NCBI RefSeq assembly: GCF_014698965.1
Contig: NZ_JACXAE010000088.1
Location: 22,171 to 86,170, forward strand
DNA length: 64,000 nt
Source: Iningainema tapete BLCC-T55
GTDB taxonomy: Bacteria > Cyanobacteriota > Cyanobacteriia > Cyanobacteriales > Nostocaceae
Reading direction: 5' to 3'
Part shown: piece after piece, positions 60,331 through 64,000 of the stretch
Layout: each line of letters opens with the position of its first letter
How positions within the stretch are numbered: the first letter of the stretch is position 1
Notes under the pieces: generated by a model
What the model was told of the DNA's origin: nothing
Databases searched by the model: none
The model's input: the letters and a program-made list of their open reading frames with translations, nothing else
Position numbers and translations under genes: made by a program

Positions 60331-60469
60331 TATCAAAACTCCTAATCTACCTGTCAATTGCTTCTTTCTGTGCTATTGTGGCATATTCTAGTCTGACCCT
60401 GCTGGCTTTACATCCATACACTCTTTTTAGGTATTTTTACTGTTGTTTTCAGTTTCTCTATTTTGGATT

Positions 60470-61612
60470 ATGACGAATATGAGTTTACTCAGTTTCACTG
60501 GTTTTATTAGAGATATTGTTTATACACCATGTCTAATACCTAAAATTCCGACTTACGACATAAGTAATTTTAATATAAATCAGGTTAAATCATTTGGAAT
60601 CATAACTTTAGATTCTTTACAAAATAATATCGCCTTTTCTAAATGGACTTCCCCAAAGAGGACGAGAACATATCCTTTTGCCAAAATCTACAACACTTAT
60701 CATCTTAATTCTAAGAAGGTTACAGTAATTCCTGTAATCAAAGATGAAGGTGCTGGCTCGGATAATAATGATAGAATTAATTATATTACTTTGTCTTGGA
60801 TGAATCTGTTAAATGTGTACATTATTCTTGCCTGGTATGAATCTGCTGAGCGGTTAGCAAATACTACAGATAAAATTACTAACCAAAAATTTAATACCGA
60901 TTATGTTAAACAAAAAATACTAGAGATTAGTCATTATCAGTCAACTGCTTTACATTGGAATACAACACATTTTGAAAGAGATTTTCAAACTATTTACTTA
61001 AATGCAGTTAATAGTTATGAAAATATTGCAACCAGCCAAAATGTATTTCTTCATTCTAGGCAAAAGCATATCGAAGTGCTGGATAATTTTAGGCAAGACG
61101 GTAATTTTAATTTACAAAACTTTAAAGATTATACCTTAAATAAATCATTAGCTGCTGCTCGTAGAGAATCAATGACTGTAAATAGGCTAGAGTATTTGAG
61201 CGATGGTTATAAAGGAATATTTTCTCTATCAAATTATTTAGGAGGAATTTATTATTTAACCGCTGATGAGGTTTATTTACAGGGTAATATATATACAATA
61301 CAAGAGTCAAAAAATGTAAGTAAAGGGAGATTACCATCAGAAGAGGATATTAAAGACGGTTTATTTAAGTTAATTCTTTTTAGTAATTTAGAAGCTTTAT
61401 TTCTAAATGATACACAAGTAGATTTTAGGACTAGCTTAAAAATTACAGGAAATATTACAGGAACTTTGTATTTACCGAATGAGACAACTACGGTAGCAGA
61501 ATTTTGCCAAACCAATAGTTTGAGTACAAGTAAAAGACGTTTGATTGAGTTATTAAATCAGGAAACAATACAAAACCCTAAACTTAGTATCGTAATCACT
61601 CAAAATGGTTAA
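60470..61612 (+). CDS. putative type II restriction endonuclease
   Basis: This AT-rich gene encodes about 380 residues with no recognised domain. It ends 8 bp inside the adenine methylase gene, as in many restriction-modification pairs. The segment WTSPKRTRTYPFAKIYNTYH followed by VTVIPVIKDEGAG looks like the nuclease-type core of restriction enzymes (possible PD-(D/E)XK). I chose the ATG at 60470, with 60479 as an alternative. The restriction role is inferred from the pairing and composition. Confidence 0.55.
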   Translation: MTNMSLLSFTGFIRDIVYTPCLIPKIPTYDISNFNINQVKSFGIITLDSLQNNIAFSKWTSPKRTRTYPFAKIYNTYHLNSKKVTVIPVIKDEGAGSDNNDRINYITLSWMNLLNVYIILAWYESAERLANTTDKITNQKFNTDYVKQKILEISHYQSTALHWNTTHFERDFQTIYLNAVNSYENIATSQNVFLHSRQKHIEVLDNFRQDGNFNLQNFKDYTLNKSLAAARRESMTVNRLEYLSDGYKGIFSLSNYLGGIYYLTADEVYLQGNIYTIQESKNVSKGRLPSEEDIKDGLFKLILFSNLEALFLNDTQVDFRTSLKITGNITGTLYLPNETTTVAEFCQTNSLSTSKRRLIELLNQETIQNPKLSIVITQNG

Positions 61613-62555
61613 ATCAGTAAAAAGTCCATTAAGATATCCTGGAGGAAAATCAAGAGTTGTTGATTATATATTACCTTATGTTCCACTGGATGTATCTGAA
61701 TTTCGAGAACCTTTCGTAGGTGGTGGTTCAGTTTTTATAGCTGTGAAAAGCATTTTTCATAAAAGAATTAGTAAATATTGGCTGAACGATCTAAATTTAG
61801 ATTTATATTTATTTTGGAAATATACAAGAGATGAGATAAATAATTTAGTGACTGCTATTACTAAGTTAAGGCAATTTCATCAAGATGGTAGAGAGTTATA
61901 TAAGTATTTAAATGACAAAAATAATATTTGTTCTGAATTTGACAAAGCAGTTCGTTTTTTTATTATGAATCGCATCACTTTTTCAGGAGTCATGGATTCA
62001 GGAGGGTATTCTCAGCAAGCTTTTGAAAAAAGATTTACTGAATCATGTATTGAAAAACTGGCAAATGTATCCTCGTATCTATCAGATGTTCATATTAGTT
62101 GTGGTGATTATGAAGAACTATTAATACAAGGAGGAAATAAGGTATTTCTATTTCTTGATCCACCTTATTACCAAGCAACAAAATCCAAACTATATGGAGT
62201 TAAAGGAAACTTACATACAAATTTTGACCACGAAAGATTTGCTCATACTGTAAAAAGATGTGAACACAGGTGGTTGATTACATACGATGATTGTCCTGAA
62301 ATTAGGAAGTTATTTAGTTTTGCTGACATCACAGAGTTAGAAGTACAGTACGGAATGAATAACTATAAACAAAAAAATGCTGCTAAAGGTAAAGAATTAT
62401 TAATTAAAAATTACTCCTCTCCTTTACTAAAGCGTAAAGATAACAAAGCGGATCAACTAGCATTGAAGGATGTGCAAAAGATACATCACATTCCTGATGA
62501 CTTATTTTATACAATCAAGAATCAGGATATTACTGTAGAGGATTCTTGGTGGTAA
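61605..62555 (+). CDS. DNA adenine-N6 methyltransferase (Dam/DpnM type)
   Basis: This 316-residue methylase has the Dam-family motif I in RYPGGKSRVVDYILPYV and FREPFVGGGSVFIAV, with catalytic motif IV in FLDPPYYQATK (DPPY). The sequence after it is AT-rich. It overlaps the putative restriction gene by 8 bp. It should methylate adenine at the site cut by that enzyme. The base composition is lower in GC than the neighbours, a sign of transfer. Confidence 0.88.
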   Translation: MVKSVKSPLRYPGGKSRVVDYILPYVPLDVSEFREPFVGGGSVFIAVKSIFHKRISKYWLNDLNLDLYLFWKYTRDEINNLVTAITKLRQFHQDGRELYKYLNDKNNICSEFDKAVRFFIMNRITFSGVMDSGGYSQQAFEKRFTESCIEKLANVSSYLSDVHISCGDYEELLIQGGNKVFLFLDPPYYQATKSKLYGVKGNLHTNFDHERFAHTVKRCEHRWLITYDDCPEIRKLFSFADITELEVQYGMNNYKQKNAAKGKELLIKNYSSPLLKRKDNKADQLALKDVQKIHHIPDDLFYTIKNQDITVEDSWW

Positions 62556-62691
62556 AAGTCTTTGAGTAAAAATATCTTCACTAGTACAAGTATATTTTTG
62601 ACAATGGGAGATAATCTTCTGAAAAATTTAGAAAATTTCTCCCACAATGCACTTGTCTATTTTACTTCGGTGCGATCGCCTGCCACTAGCT

Positions 62692-62889
62692 TCAACACCT
62701 ACAATTTAGGAATAAATTGGTTTCCTCAACGGTATTGAAGACTATAGTGCCTTTGCTATTAATATCTATTAAACCAAAACTCATATATGTAGAACATGGA
62801 TCGTTAAATCGTGTGAATAGGAGATTATTTTTGACAATCTCTGTAATCGCTCCACCATCACTAACGTATAATCCCTGCTCCCTCAACAC
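62692..62889 (-). pseudogene. fragment related to the neighbouring repeat protein
   Basis: This frame reads LREQGLYVSDGGAITEIVKNN, which matches the GIYxSxDGxLxxI pattern in the gene at 63287-64000. It is short, has no clear start or stop context, and is probably a decayed copy. Confidence 0.45.
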
Positions 62890-63114
62890 TAATGACTAGT
62901 GACGGTCAACAAAGTTATACTTAATTCCGCCTACATACTTGACAGGATCTTGTTCAGGCGGTAGATGTGTTCATGAGATTTATCCTGAATGATGATCATT
63001 ACTATCGCCAGCCTAGTTCAGTTGGCGATCGCCGCACATGTAAGTTTGTAAGCTAAAATACAATCTTTACAAAATCAACAAGAAAATCAGATTAAAATTC
63101 ATGAAATATTTATA

Positions 63115-63143
63115 GTAGAGACGTTCCATGGAACGTCTCTACA
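63115..63143. repeat. 30-bp palindrome family copy
   Basis: GTAGAGACGTTCCATG with GAACGTCTCTACA, a near-perfect copy in intergenic DNA. Confidence 0.85.
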
Positions 63144-63182
63144 AACGTTGCAGACAACGTACAATTAAATTCAGTTGATGTC

Positions 63183-63262
63183 TTTATTGAAATCAGCGCG
63201 AAGCAAAGCTTATGTACTATCGGTAAATGTGGCAGTAAATAAAAGGGAACTGCCTTGAAGCA
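63183..63262 (-). pseudogene. C-terminal fragment of a paralogue, interrupted by a stop
   Basis: The minus strand reads LLFTATFTDST, a stop codon, then ALLRADFNKD. This matches the end of the gene at 63287-64000 (VTFTATFTDGSRGIYRADL). The stop and length show it is a remnant of a second tandem copy. Confidence 0.6.
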
Positions 63263-63286
63263 GAGAAAAACTCATTGGTTGTTAGA

Positions 63287-64000
63287 CTATCGCTCAGTGA
63301 TTAAATCAGCGCGGTAAATACCTCTAGAACCATCAGTAAATGTTGCGGTGAAAGTCACTGAACCAGCGTTATTGAGGGCATCTTGACCTAAAGTTAAAGA
63401 AGATAATTTTTTACCGTCTATTCCTGGATTGCTAAATCTCGTGAAGTTTCCCACACCACCAAGAATAGTAGTATTGGTGTCTGCCACTACCTCTAATGAG
63501 CCATCACGACTTTGATAGACACCAAGTTGTCCTTGTCCCTCTGTAGAAAAAACTACACGCTCCCCTGACAGTGCCACGCCACCAAAAGACGAGAAGTTAC
63601 TTGTGCCACCAGGAATCGGAGTGTTGCGATCGGCAATCAGTTGCAAAGTCCCATCATGACTAAGATAAACACCGTTTTGATTGAAAGCAGATTCTATCAA
63701 CGCCACTTTATCTTGATCTAAAGCATATATTCGCAAATCAGAGAAATTTCTACCACCGCCACCGGGAATAGGAGTATTGTTATCAACCACTACGGACAAT
63801 GTCTCTCCACGTTGGATGTAAATGCCTCTGGCTGAACCCGACGAGTTAGAGGAACCAGTAGCACCAAACACTACATTACCACTCTCAATTACTGGAGCAG
63901 AAAAACTAGAAAAAGTTAAATTACTACCAGGAATGGCGGTATTTTTATCAGCAATGATACTTAGTACACCGTCACTAATTTTGTAAATACCTTCTGCTGT
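63287..64000 (-). CDS. repeat protein of the GIYxSxDGxL type (5' part outside window)
   Basis: The frame enters from the right edge and ends at 63287, so about 237 residues are seen, without the start. Units of about 60 residues repeat GIYxSxDGTLxxIADxNTxIPGG then NFSSFxxxxLSGxxVVF. They occur at least three times (for example GVYLSHDGTLQLIADRNTPIPGG and GVYQSRDGSLEVVADTNTTILGG). A beta-propeller-like or extracellular repeat fold is likely. Function is unknown. Decayed pieces of a second copy lie downstream. Confidence 0.75.
   Translation of the reverse strand, partial: TAEGIYKISDGVLSIIADKNTAIPGSNLTFSSFSAPVIESGNVVFGATGSSNSSGSARGIYIQRGETLSVVVDNNTPIPGGGGRNFSDLRIYALDQDKVALIESAFNQNGVYLSHDGTLQLIADRNTPIPGGTSNFSSFGGVALSGERVVFSTEGQGQLGVYQSRDGSLEVVADTNTTILGGVGNFTRFSNPGIDGKKLSSLTLGQDALNNAGSVTFTATFTDGSRGIYRADLITER

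Larger units (their letters stand above)
62556..63286. other. intergenic region with decayed gene pieces and a repeat
   Basis: It holds two pieces of a gene related to the partial gene at 63287-64000 (62692-62889 and about 63183-63262, minus strand) and a palindrome at 63115-63143. Otherwise it has HIP1 octamers and no clear coding frame. Confidence 0.55.

Noticed and set aside
1..64000. tRNA genes
   Set aside because: I looked in all long gaps for GTTCGAAT-type T-arms and cloverleaf patterns and found none convincing. A tRNAscan run would be decisive.

Overview
The window is a piece of a cyanobacterial chromosome, most likely from a filamentous, Nostocales-type species. The evidence is the many GCGATCGC (HIP1) octamers, AT-rich intergenic DNA, several families of short palindromic repeats, Yfr2-like small RNA genes, and cyanobacterial gene families (EbsA-like, DUF1802, DUF3598, Uma2, UPF0175/DUF3368). 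No tRNA, rRNA or CRISPR array was recognised.

Layout. 1-6.9 kb: partial TPR gene, yajQ-like gene, SLOG-fold protein, DRTGG/AAA protein, EbsA-like pilus factor, then an overlapping radical SAM/glycosyltransferase pair. 6.9-10.1 kb: dnaX, interrupted by a 430-residue intein whose middle also carries a LAGLIDADG homing endonuclease in a different reading frame. 10.3-14.9 kb: orphan ABC ATPase, L,D-transpeptidase, Asn/Thr-rich secreted protein, DUF1802. 15-24.3 kb: gamma-glutamyltransferase, nitrilase-like/aldehyde dehydrogenase pair, hisS, and an operon of degenerate alpha/beta hydrolase, cupin and MDR oxidoreductase. 24.3-36.6 kb: accessory region with DUF3598, a YhcG-type nuclease between 200-bp direct repeats, Uma2, queA-like gene, two SDRs, VOC, ZIP transporter, a KfrA-like regulator coupled to a membrane AAA ATPase, PrlF/YhaV, and map. 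36.6-44.4 kb: pentapeptide and TPR proteins, RTX-repeat protein, hicA pseudogene, thioredoxin, PIN nuclease, RmlD-like protein and a broken photolyase-like gene. 44.4-51.7 kb: gcvT-gcvH-gcvP, a pentapeptide protein and purH. 51.7-64 kb: two tandem Yfr2-like RNA genes, two toxin-antitoxin pairs, a GHMP kinase/nucleotidyltransferase pair, leuS, a putative restriction-modification pair, and a partial repeat protein with decayed paralogue pieces.

Housekeeping genes (dnaX, hisS, map, gcvTHP, purH, leuS) form a stable backbone with accessory cassettes between them. A 30-bp palindrome (arms TGTAGAGACGTTCC and GGAACGTCTCTACA) occurs at least 12 times. Three copies are inserted in frame inside gcvP and leuS. 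The strongest unusual signals are the out-of-frame homing endonuclease in the dnaX intein, the in-frame palindrome insertions, the tandem small RNAs that carry the exact complement of the Yfr1 core motif, and the KfrA-like/membrane-ATPase pair preceded by a cluster of GCACCA operator-like sites.
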